Source: Paractinoplanes lichenicola (lineage in GTDB: Bacteria; Actinomycetota; Actinomycetes; Mycobacteriales; Micromonosporaceae). From it: a stretch of 64,000 nt of DNA. Each line of letters begins with the position of its first letter. Position 1 is the stretch's first letter. The position numbers and the translations under genes were made by a program. Where the stretch lies: NCBI RefSeq assembly GCF_016785085.1, contig NZ_JAENHO010000001.1, positions 682,001 through 746,000 on the forward strand, in the 5' to 3' direction. Shown one piece after another: positions 32,734 to 40,478 of the stretch. The notes below the pieces were generated by a model that saw only the letters and a list, made by a program, of their open reading frames with translations, had not been told where the DNA came from and ran no database searches.

Positions 32734-34082
32734 GTGAGCACAGTAACGGCCGGGTGCGTTCCGGTCAGCGGAGTCCACGCCGCCGTCAGCGTGTCCACCG
32801 CCGCCCCGATCTCCTGCACGTCGACGGTCAAAAGCTTCCCTTCCCGTACGACGGTCCGCCCGCCCACGACCACTCGCTCCACCGCCTCCGGCAGCATCGA
32901 GTAGACGACGTTCTGGGTGGCCGTACGCCGGGGTCGCAGCGACGGCGCGGTCAGGTCCAGCCCGACCAGGTCGGCCCGGTAGCCGGGGGCGATCAGCCCG
33001 ACCGGCAGGCGCAGTGCGCGGCCGCCGGCCGAGGTGCCCAGCCGCAGCGCCTCGGTCGCCGTCAGCGCCGTGCCGTCGCGGCCGACCGCCTTGGCCAGCA
33101 GCGCGGCCATCCGCATCTCCTCGAACAGCGACTGCCGGCTGTTGGCGCCCCCGGCGTCGGTGCCGAGGCAGACCGGGATGCCGCGGTCGAGCATCTTGCG
33201 GACGGGTGCGATGCCGCCGCCGAGGAACGCGTTGGCCGACGGGTTGTGCACGACCGTGCTGCCGTGCTCGGCCAGCAGGTTGAGGTCGGCCACATCGACC
33301 CGTACGGCGTGCACGGCCAGGGTCCGCTCGTCGAGCGCGCCGAGCGCCGCCATCCGGCCGATCGGCGTCGTGCCGAACCGGGTGATCGACGCGTCCACCT
33401 CACCCTGGCTGTCGGCCAGGTGCACATGCACGGGGACGTCGAACTCGGCGCCCAGTGCGGCCCCGAGCTCGAGCATCGCCGGCCCCGCCCCGAGCACCGA
33501 GTGCGGCGCCGGGTGCACGTCGACGAGCGGGTCGCCGGCCACCGCCGTACGGAGCTCGCGGAAGTTCTTTTCGTAGAGCGCCGGGGACTCCTGATAGCGC
33601 CGCGGGCCCGGATCGGCGTCGAACATGCACCGGGCCAGCACCGCCCGCAGGCCGACCTCGCGGGCCGCCTCGATGATCGCGAAGGAGTTGTCGTTGCCGT
33701 CGTCGTGCAGATAGAAGAACTCGACGGCGGTGGTGATGCCCATCCGGAGCATTTCGGCGAAGTCGTAGCGGGCGGCCAGGTTGATCGCGTCCCGGTCGAG
33801 CCCGGCCGCGGTCGGGTGCACCAGCTTGCCCATCCAGTCGCCGAACCGCAGGTCGTCACCGAAGCCGCGGATCAGCGCCTGGAACGTGTGCCCGTGACCG
33901 TTGACGCCGCCGGGCACGATCGCCCGGTCGGCCCAGTGCTCGACCTCGGCGTCCGGGAAGTCGGCTGTGATCGCCGAAGCAGGGCCGGCGGCCACGATGG
34001 TGTCACCGTCGACCGCGATCGCCACGTCGGCCACCCACTCGTCGGAGACGAACCCCAGGGGCGCGGTGATCAGCCGGGTCAC
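32730..34082 (-). CDS. TRZ/ATZ-type amidohydrolase (deaminase-like)
   Basis: The 450-residue amidohydrolase has its metal site visible: HGH at 63-65, His in HVHLAD at 221, His in AVHAVRV at 258, and the catalytic Asp in LGTDAGG at 309. The family includes cytosine, guanine, 8-oxoguanine and S-adenosylhomocysteine/MTA deaminases and chlorohydrolases. It starts with GTG 34082 over the SnoaL stop and ends over the regulator start. A hydrolytic deamination of the island substrate is a reasonable guess. Confidence 0.9.
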   Translation of the reverse strand: MTRLITAPLGFVSDEWVADVAIAVDGDTIVAAGPASAITADFPDAEVEHWADRAIVPGGVNGHGHTFQALIRGFGDDLRFGDWMGKLVHPTAAGLDRDAINLAARYDFAEMLRMGITTAVEFFYLHDDGNDNSFAIIEAAREVGLRAVLARCMFDADPGPRRYQESPALYEKNFRELRTAVAGDPLVDVHPAPHSVLGAGPAMLELGAALGAEFDVPVHVHLADSQGEVDASITRFGTTPIGRMAALGALDERTLAVHAVRVDVADLNLLAEHGSTVVHNPSANAFLGGGIAPVRKMLDRGIPVCLGTDAGGANSRQSLFEEMRMAALLAKAVGRDGTALTATEALRLGTSAGGRALRLPVGLIAPGYRADLVGLDLTAPSLRPRRTATQNVVYSMLPEAVERVVVGGRTVVREGKLLTVDVQEIGAAVDTLTAAWTPLTGTHPAVTVLT

Positions 34083-34453
34083 GGCGTCAGCACCTTGTCG
34101 ACGAGCTCCTGATCACCTTCGAAGAACCGTACGGTGGCGAGCTTGTTGTCGCGGACCGTCGACAGGATCAGCCGGCGCCAGCTCGACCCGTTGGCCGAGG
34201 CGGTGGCCACCGTGACCACGTGCTCGTCGCCGGCCAGCAACTCGTCCGGGGTGAGCCGGAACGTGCCGTTGGTCAGGCAGGCCATCGTCGCGCCGAACTC
34301 CCCCACCCCGGCGTGCCCGTGATAGGTGCCCGACGCCGGATGCGAGCCGGGCACTTCGAGCACGACGTCGTCGGCGTAGAACGGCATCGCGGCGGGCGGT
34401 CCCCCGGCCTTCATGGCGTCGAAATAGCCCTGCAGTACGGCGAGGTTGCTCAT
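34079..34453 (-). CDS. SnoaL/NTF2-like protein
   Basis: This 124-residue protein fits the small alpha+beta cone of the NTF2/SnoaL superfamily (FDAMKAGG, FYADDVVLEVPGSHPASGTY, and a late RFFEGDQ). These serve as small isomerases, hydrolases or subunits. Both ends overlap the neighbours (ATG 34453 over the dihydropyrimidinase-like stop; stop over the amidohydrolase GTG), so it is an integral part of the operon. Confidence 0.8.
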   Translation of the reverse strand: MSNLAVLQGYFDAMKAGGPPAAMPFYADDVVLEVPGSHPASGTYHGHAGVGEFGATMACLTNGTFRLTPDELLAGDEHVVTVATASANGSSWRRLILSTVRDNKLATVRFFEGDQELVDKVLTP

Positions 34454-35811
34454 CGGATGTACTCCCCGTAGCCGGACTTGCCGGTGAGCTCCTCGTCGCG
34501 CACCACGAACTGACCCCGTACGAGGGTGTGCCGGGGCCAGCCCTTGAGCGGCATGTCCTCGTAGAGCGAGTAGTCGGAGAACGTGCCCAGCCACTCGGGG
34601 TCGGGCGTACGGGTCTTCTGCAGGTCGACGATCGCCAGGTCGGCGTCGAGCCCGACGGCGATGTCGCCCTTGCGGTGGTCGGCCTTGATCAGCTCGGCCG
34701 GGTTCTTGGCGGTCAGCTCGGCGATCCGCTGCAGCGGCAGACCCCGGCGGTGATGGCCCTCCGACAGCAGCACCGGCAGCGTGGTCGGCGCGCCCGGGAA
34801 GCCGGCGCTGGCCTTCCAGATGCCGCCCTCCTTGGCGACCCGTTGCCGGCCGACGTGGTCGGAGCCGAGGGTGTTGACGGTGCCGTCGGCGAGCGCCGCC
34901 CACAGCGCTTCCGGGTGCTCCGCCGTACGCAACGGGGGGTTGACCTTGCCGACGATGCCGCCGGACCAGTCGGACGTGTGGGTCAGGTAGTGCGGGCAGG
35001 TCTCGGCGAACAGCGCGTCGGAGGCGAACTCGAGCCGGGCCTTGCGCAGCTGGTCGAGCGAGTCGGCCGTGCTGACGTGCACGAAATACATGCGGCAGCC
35101 GGTCCGCTGGGCGAAGAACGTGGCCTTGCGGATCGCCTCGGCCTCGACGAACGGCGGCCGCGACTCGTCCCAGGCGGCCAGGTCGTCGCGGCCGTCGGCG
35201 ATCAGCTTGTCGCGCAGCACCCAGACGATCTCGGGGTTCTCCGCGTGCACCAGCAGCAGGTCGCCGCGCTCGGCGACGGCCTGGGCGATGCCGAAGAAGC
35301 GCCCGTCGTGGGTGCCCTCGACGTTGAGATACGCGCCCTCGTCGCCGCGGAAGTGCATGAAGTACTTGAACGAGCGCAGGCCGTACCGGCTGCGGTACTC
35401 GTCGATCTCGCTGATGTGCTGGTCGGTCATCAGCGTGCAGTGATAGCCGAAGTCGATGTACGCCAGCGAATCCGCGGTCGTCGTGTGCTCGGAGAGCATC
35501 GGCAGGTAGGAGCCGCCGTTGGAGAGCATGTACATCATCGTGGTGACGCCGCCCTTGGCCGCGGCGGCGGTGTCGGTGCGGTATTCCTCGAGGCCCGAGG
35601 TCGACAGCGCGATGTGGTTGTGCGGGTCGACGCCGCCGGGCATGACGTGCAGGCCGGTCACGTCGACGCGCTCGGTGGCGTCGACCGCCGTGCCGGGCGT
35701 GAGCACCGCCGCGATCTTGCCGTCCCGCACACCGACGTCGGCGAGGCGTGGCACGTCGCGGGGGCGGACGACCGTGCCGCCGGTGAGCACCAGGTCAAAG
35801 GGGGGCTGCAT
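34450..35811 (-). CDS. Dihydropyrimidinase/hydantoinase-like cyclic amidohydrolase
   Basis: This is a 453-residue cyclic amidase. The full binuclear metal set is present: HNH at 64-66, carboxylated Lys149 (SFKYFMHF), His189 (LLLVHAEN), His245 (YFVHVST) and Asp318 (TLGSDHVG). This is the dihydropyrimidinase/hydantoinase/allantoinase class, which opens cyclic amide rings. The preceding gene ends about 12 bases before the start, and its stop overlaps the SnoaL gene. It is the strongest indication that the substrate or an intermediate is a cyclic ureide or imide. Confidence 0.9.
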   Translation of the reverse strand: MQPPFDLVLTGGTVVRPRDVPRLADVGVRDGKIAAVLTPGTAVDATERVDVTGLHVMPGGVDPHNHIALSTSGLEEYRTDTAAAAKGGVTTMMYMLSNGGSYLPMLSEHTTTADSLAYIDFGYHCTLMTDQHISEIDEYRSRYGLRSFKYFMHFRGDEGAYLNVEGTHDGRFFGIAQAVAERGDLLLVHAENPEIVWVLRDKLIADGRDDLAAWDESRPPFVEAEAIRKATFFAQRTGCRMYFVHVSTADSLDQLRKARLEFASDALFAETCPHYLTHTSDWSGGIVGKVNPPLRTAEHPEALWAALADGTVNTLGSDHVGRQRVAKEGGIWKASAGFPGAPTTLPVLLSEGHHRRGLPLQRIAELTAKNPAELIKADHRKGDIAVGLDADLAIVDLQKTRTPDPEWLGTFSDYSLYEDMPLKGWPRHTLVRGQFVVRDEELTGKSGYGEYIR

Positions 35812-35823
35812 TCAGATTCTCCT

Positions 35824-36633
35824 TCAAAAGAGCAGGCTCAGCGGGCGGTCGTCGATGATCGACTCGAGCAGGGCAGGGTCGAAGTCCAAGGCGCGGAACT
35901 GCGCCAGGCAGTCGGCCGGGCGATAGATGGGGAAGTCGGAGCCGAACAGCACCCGGTCCTGGACGCCGTAGTCGAGCAGGTTCTGCAGGATCTGGGTGAG
36001 CTGCGCCGGGCGGCCGTAGCGGGCCGAGAGGTCGGTGAAGACGTTGGGGTTCTTGAACATCACGGCGGCGGTCTCGAACGACCACGGCTGGCCGGCGTGC
36101 GCGATGATGATCTTGGTGTCCTGGAAGGTGCGGGCCACCTTGTCGAGCAGCATCGGCTGGGCGTACTCCAGATAGCCGCTGCGCAGGAACACCCCGCCCT
36201 GGTGAAATGTCAGCGCCAAGCCGTGGTCGGCGGCGGCCCGATAGACCGCGAACGCCTCGTCGCTGTGTGGATGGAAGCCTTGATAGGGCGGGGAAAGCTT
36301 GAGACCTTTGAGCCCGAGGTCAGTGGCCGCGTAGTGGACCTTCTGCACCGCGTGGCGATCGGACGGGTCAACGCTGCCAAAACCGACATATTTGTCCGGA
36401 TTTTTCGTGACTAGTCCGGCGATGTGCTCATTGGGAATGTCGAGGTCGATCTCGCAGGCGACCAGGCCGAGGATGACCGCGGCGTCGATGCCGGCCTCGC
36501 GCATCGCTTCCTCGTACGCGTCCCAGTCGCCGTCCGCGCTCGGGTGGGCCGACACGTTGGCGTCGAGCTCCGGGCCCCAGTGCGGGCCGAGATGCTCGGG
36601 CAGCCAGGTGTGGCTGTGCCAGTCGACCCTCAT
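35824..36633 (-). CDS. Amidohydrolase_2 family TIM-barrel protein
   Basis: The 269-residue protein starts with MRVDWHSHTWLP, where the HxH pair at 6-8 is the metal site of the amidohydrolase_2 (ACMSD/OHCU-like) family. KGLKLSPPYQGFHPHS, IIIAHAGQPW and LFGSDFPIYRP near the end are typical. Members are decarboxylases or hydrolases in catabolic pathways. It overlaps the isochorismatase-like stop (ATG 36633 over the TGA starting at 36632). Confidence 0.88.
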   Translation of the reverse strand: MRVDWHSHTWLPEHLGPHWGPELDANVSAHPSADGDWDAYEEAMREAGIDAAVILGLVACEIDLDIPNEHIAGLVTKNPDKYVGFGSVDPSDRHAVQKVHYAATDLGLKGLKLSPPYQGFHPHSDEAFAVYRAAADHGLALTFHQGGVFLRSGYLEYAQPMLLDKVARTFQDTKIIIAHAGQPWSFETAAVMFKNPNVFTDLSARYGRPAQLTQILQNLLDYGVQDRVLFGSDFPIYRPADCLAQFRALDFDPALLESIIDDRPLSLLF

Positions 36634-37313
36634 GCGATCGTGCTCAGGTAGTCGCCGGCCGCGTCCACGGTGATGACGTCGGCGTATTTGGAGGCCAGGT
36701 CGAAGAGGGCGACCTCGTGCACCACGTCGAGGCGGTCGAACACCGCGTCACCGATGACACCGACCCGGAACCCGTACGAGAAGGCATCGACGGCGCTGGC
36801 CCGCACGCAGCCGCTGGTCGTGGCGCCGGCCAGCAGCACGGTGTCGACGCCGCGCTGGACGAGATGAGTGAGCAGGCCGGTCGCGAAGAACGCGCTCGGA
36901 TGGTCCTTGGCGATCAGCGGCTCGTCGTCGCGCGGGGCGGCGCCGGGCACGAAGTCGTACGCGCCCTCGCCGGTCGAGGCCAGGGTCGGCGTCTTGGCCG
37001 CGTAGCCCCCGGGGGTGAGCTTGGTCTTGGGGGCGACGTGCGGGTGGAAGACCGGGATGCCGGCCGCGCGGGCCGCCTTCAGGAGCTGCGCGATCCGGTC
37101 GACGGCAGCCCAGCCGCGGTCGCCGGTGGCGGTCGGGAACTCGGCCATGGCCTCGGCGATCGGCGCCCGCTCGTGGCCGACCGTGCGGTACTGCACGTCG
37201 ATCACCAGCAGGGCCGGGCGTACACCTAGACCGGACACTCGGCCGAAGCCGGCCCGTTCATAAAGCGTCTCGTCCGCCGCGCTGATCGCGGTCGGCCACC
37301 AGGAGTTCGGCAT
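36630..37313 (-). CDS. Isochorismatase-like cysteine hydrolase
   Basis: The 227-residue hydrolase has the triad in view: Asp39 (ALLVIDVQ), Lys136 (IAKDHPSAF) and Cys169 (TTSGCVRAS). N-carbamoylsarcosine amidase, RutB ureidoacrylate hydrolase and biuret/maleamate amidases belong here. It is the first gene of the leftward operon, divergent from the monooxygenase. In the Rut pathway, the equivalent enzyme hydrolyses the ring-opened ureido product of a luciferase-like monooxygenase. Confidence 0.9.
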   Translation of the reverse strand: MPNSWWPTAISAADETLYERAGFGRVSGLGVRPALLVIDVQYRTVGHERAPIAEAMAEFPTATGDRGWAAVDRIAQLLKAARAAGIPVFHPHVAPKTKLTPGGYAAKTPTLASTGEGAYDFVPGAAPRDDEPLIAKDHPSAFFATGLLTHLVQRGVDTVLLAGATTSGCVRASAVDAFSYGFRVGVIGDAVFDRLDVVHEVALFDLASKYADVITVDAAGDYLSTIA

Positions 37314-37342
37314 GGCGCCGAGGCTAAAACCCCTGTTCGCAG

Positions 37343-37403
37343 CCTGTCAATCATTACAGGAATTAATAAATCAGGACTGGACACCGGTTCGTCAGGCCTG
37401 TAA
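37343..37403. promoter_or_regulatory. Repeated CCTGT/ACAGG half-sites in the divergent promoter
   Basis: CCTGT (37343-37347) pairs with ACAGG (37356-37360) across eight bases. TTACAGG (37354-37360) also pairs with CCTGTAA (37397-37403) across 36 bases. The AT-rich patch between them (GGAATTAATAAATCAGG) probably holds promoter elements. The sites lie between the isochorismatase-like and monooxygenase starts and suit a regulator of both halves, such as the XRE-cupin protein. Confidence 0.5.
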
Positions 37404-37444
37404 GTCTGTCCGCCATAGGTTCACTGCCGCTGGGAGGACGCGCT

Positions 37445-38644
37445 GTGCAGTTCGACTACCTGTTCACGATGGATAACCCGGGAAACGAACGGTCCTATCG
37501 CGAGCTCCTCGACATGGCCACCGAGCAGATCGTGCACCTGGACGAGTCCGGTTTCGGCACGCTCTGGCAGGGTGAGCACCACTTCGGCGGCGAGGGTTTC
37601 GAGATCAACCCCAACCCGATCCTGGCCGGGGCGTATGTCGCCGGCATTACGACGCGACTGCGGATCGGGACGGGCGCGGTCACCCCACCGTTCTGGCACC
37701 CGCTGCGCCTGGCCGAGGACCTGGCGCTGCTCGACCAGATGAGCCGGGGCCGCCTCGACATCGGCGTCGCCCGCGGCATCCAGCGCCGCGAGTTCACGAA
37801 CTTCTACCCGCAGGCCGACCGCGGCGCCGACGAGCAGCGCAACTGGCGCTTCTTCCTCGAGCACATGGAGATCCTGAAGAAGGCGTGGACCCAGGAGGCG
37901 TTCTCGCACAAGGGCGAGTTCTGGACGTTCCCGGCCCCGGGCATCCCGGACGGCGCGACCTGGTATCCGCGCAACCCGCTCTGGCGGGCCGAGGACGGCG
38001 AGTACATCGCCATGTCGATCATCCCGAAGCCGTACCAGAAGCCGTACCCGAGCCTCTGGAACCTGCTGGACAAGACGCCCGGGTTCGTCACCTCGGCCCA
38101 GGAGCGGATGAACGTGATCACCTGGCTGCGCTCCCGCGAGGGCCTGCGCGAAGTGATGGACGCCTACCAGGGCGCGCTGACCGAGACGCTGGGCCGGCCG
38201 GCCGCGCGCGGCGAGGGGGTGTCGCTGATGCGCATGGTCTACGTGGCCGAGACCGACGCGCAGGCCGAGGCCGACACCCGCGAGCTGATCAACGCGCTCT
38301 ACTCGTACGTCGGCGGGGTCCGCCCGCGCAACATGTTCGCCAACCCCGGCGAGAAGCTGAGCGACGAGGACCAGACCGGCGAGTGGTGGAAGTTCCTGTT
38401 CCCCCGCGAGCACCTGTTCATCGGCTCGCCCGACACCGTGCGGGCGCAGATCAAGAACCTGCAGGACGAGTACGGCGTCCAGCGGCTGGTGCTGTGGTCG
38501 TGGATCCCGGGTCTCAACCAGGAGCAGGTCATGCGGTCCAACCGGCTGTTCGCCGACGAGATCATGCCGAACTTCCCGGAGCCCGCGCCCGAGCCCGTAC
38601 GCCCCGAGCTGCCGGCCGGTTTCGGCCCGCTGACCGGGGACTGA
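37445..38644 (+). CDS. Luciferase-like flavin-dependent monooxygenase
   Basis: This is a 399-residue member of the bacterial luciferase/LLM superfamily, with the (alpha/beta)8 barrel marks TMDNPGNERSYRELLD, QGEHHFGGEGF, LRIGTGAVTPPF, GRLDIGVARG and a late RAQIKNLQDEYGV. It uses reduced flavin from a separate reductase, and one is encoded at the end of the same operon. The start is GTG 37445 with GGGAGG seven bases upstream. RutA, which opens the uracil ring, belongs to this superfamily; I cannot say from the sequence that this is RutA. Confidence 0.9.
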   Translation: MQFDYLFTMDNPGNERSYRELLDMATEQIVHLDESGFGTLWQGEHHFGGEGFEINPNPILAGAYVAGITTRLRIGTGAVTPPFWHPLRLAEDLALLDQMSRGRLDIGVARGIQRREFTNFYPQADRGADEQRNWRFFLEHMEILKKAWTQEAFSHKGEFWTFPAPGIPDGATWYPRNPLWRAEDGEYIAMSIIPKPYQKPYPSLWNLLDKTPGFVTSAQERMNVITWLRSREGLREVMDAYQGALTETLGRPAARGEGVSLMRMVYVAETDAQAEADTRELINALYSYVGGVRPRNMFANPGEKLSDEDQTGEWWKFLFPREHLFIGSPDTVRAQIKNLQDEYGVQRLVLWSWIPGLNQEQVMRSNRLFADEIMPNFPEPAPEPVRPELPAGFGPLTGD

Positions 38645-38649
38645 TCGCC

Positions 38650-39060
38650 ATGCGCCGGATCATCCGGGTGCCCGAGGGCCCCCAGTACGACGAGTCGTAC
38701 CCGCTCTCGCAGGGCGTCGAGACCGAGACGATGGTGTTCGCCAACGGGATGGCGTTCGACAACGATTCCCGTACGCGCATGGCCGCCGCCGTGAGCATCG
38801 CGGACGAGACGCGCATCGTGTTCGACGCGCTGGCCGCGATCCTGGCCGACGCCGGCGCCTCGCTCGCCGACGTCGTGAAGACCACGGTCTACCTGACCGA
38901 GAAGTCGTTCTACGACGAGATGAACAGCGTTTACCGCACCCATTGGGCGCCGGGCGAGTTCCCGACGCGCGCCACTGTCTACGTAGGAATCGGAAGTGAG
39001 TGCCGGGTGGAGATCGACGTGATCGCGGTGAAGCCGTCACTCCCTCGGGAGTTGTCATGA
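38650..39060 (+). CDS. RidA/YjgF-family deaminase
   Basis: This is a 136-residue protein with Arg in PTRATVYVG (about 110) and Glu in CRVEIDVIA (about 123), the residues that RidA uses to hydrolyse enamine/imine products. It starts at ATG 38650, five bases after the monooxygenase stop, and overlaps the aldehyde dehydrogenase. RutC of the Rut operon is a RidA relative that removes an aminoacrylate. Confidence 0.9.
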   Translation: MRRIIRVPEGPQYDESYPLSQGVETETMVFANGMAFDNDSRTRMAAAVSIADETRIVFDALAAILADAGASLADVVKTTVYLTEKSFYDEMNSVYRTHWAPGEFPTRATVYVGIGSECRVEIDVIAVKPSLPRELS

Positions 39061-40478
39061 CCGAGCGGGCCGTCAACCTGATCGGCGGTTCTCTGGAGCC
39101 GTCGACCGGCGCTGAGATCCCGGTGACCTCACCCTGGACCGGGGAGACCATCGGGGCGGTGGGGGCCGGGGACGCGGCGGCCGTGGATCGGGCCGTGGCC
39201 GCGGCGCGGGCGGCATTGCCCGGGTGGGCTGCTCTGGCGTCGACCCGGCGAGCCCGGATCCTCGTCCGGCTGGCCGGTTTGATCGAGGCCAACGCCGACG
39301 AGCTGGCCTCGGTCATCTCGCGGGACAACGGGAAGACCCTGGGCGACGCGCGGGCCGAGCTCGAGCGGGCCCGCGAGCATCTGGAGGCCGCGGCCACCGC
39401 TCCCGCCCTGCTGGCCGGCGAGCACGTGGTCGACGTCGTCTCCGGCATCGACGCCACGCTCGTGCGGGAACCGATCGGCGTGGCCGCGATCGTGGCGCCG
39501 TTCAACTTCCCGATCATGACCGGGCTGATCTACTGGTCCTGGGCCTTGGCCTGCGGCAACACCGTCGTGATCAAACCTTCCGAGCAGACCCCGTACGGGG
39601 GTGCCGCGCTCGGCCGGCTGTTCGGCGAGGCGGGCTTCCCGGACGGCGTGGTCAACGTCGTGCAGGGTGGGCGCGCGGTCGTCGAGGCGCTCTGCGACCA
39701 CCCGGATGTGGCCAGCGTGTCTCTGGTCGGGTCGTCGGCCACCGCGGCTGCTGTTTATGCCCGGGCCTCGGCGGCGGGTAAGCGGGCGCAGGCGGCCGGG
39801 GGTGCGCGGAATCCGCTTGTGGCTTTGCCGGACGCTGATCCCGACGTCGTCGCCTCCGCCGTCACCACGTCCTCGTTCGGCATGTCCGGGCAACGCTGCT
39901 TGTCCAGCAGCATCCTCGTCACCGTGGGCTCGCAACCGGCCCTGATCTCCTCCGTCGAGGCTCTCGCCCGCGCGACCACGGTCGCCTCGGCCCCCGACGC
40001 CGCAGGCTCGCCGCCGATGATCTCCCGCGCCGCCGTGGATGCCGTCGCCGACGTGCTGACCAAGGCGGGAGACGACGTGTTGGTCGACGGCCGTTCTGCT
40101 GAAGGCCCGGGATTTGTGATCGGCCCGTCGGTGGTGCGCGCAACCGTGGACAGCCCACTGCTGACCGAGGAGATCTTCGGCCCGATCCTTTTCGTGGTCG
40201 AGGTGCCGACGCTCGACGACGCCATCGCCTTCACGAACGCCAGCCCGTTCGGCAACGCGGCCTCGATCTACACCGCCGACGGGGCCGCCGCCCGCGCGTT
40301 CACCAGCCGCGCCGACGTCGGCAACATCGGCGTCAACGTCGGCGTGGCCGCCCCGACGGCGCAGGTCGGCTTTGGCGGGCGGCGCAGGTCTTTCCTGGGC
40401 ACGATCCACTCCCAGGGCCGCACCGCCGTCGACTTCTTCACCGACCTCAAGTCGGTGTCGGCGAGGTGGGTCGGCTGA
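39057..40478 (+). CDS. Aldehyde dehydrogenase, methylmalonate-semialdehyde type
   Basis: The 473-residue dehydrogenase has catalytic Cys281 in GMSGQRCLSS. The usual Glu general base (E-L-G-G) is replaced by the neutral AAGGARNPL at 246-254, which is the pattern of CoA-acylating MmsA-type enzymes. The product could thus be an acyl-CoA, consistent with the PaaI-type thioesterase of the island. The start at ATG 39057 overlaps the RidA stop. Confidence 0.87.
   Translation: MTERAVNLIGGSLEPSTGAEIPVTSPWTGETIGAVGAGDAAAVDRAVAAARAALPGWAALASTRRARILVRLAGLIEANADELASVISRDNGKTLGDARAELERAREHLEAAATAPALLAGEHVVDVVSGIDATLVREPIGVAAIVAPFNFPIMTGLIYWSWALACGNTVVIKPSEQTPYGGAALGRLFGEAGFPDGVVNVVQGGRAVVEALCDHPDVASVSLVGSSATAAAVYARASAAGKRAQAAGGARNPLVALPDADPDVVASAVTTSSFGMSGQRCLSSSILVTVGSQPALISSVEALARATTVASAPDAAGSPPMISRAAVDAVADVLTKAGDDVLVDGRSAEGPGFVIGPSVVRATVDSPLLTEEIFGPILFVVEVPTLDDAIAFTNASPFGNAASIYTADGAAARAFTSRADVGNIGVNVGVAAPTAQVGFGGRRRSFLGTIHSQGRTAVDFFTDLKSVSARWVG

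Noticed and set aside
37445..38644. Calling the luciferase-like monooxygenase RutA
   Set aside because: It belongs to the same superfamily and has Rut-like neighbours, but RutA-specific residues could not be verified and the other genes do not match the Rut operon.
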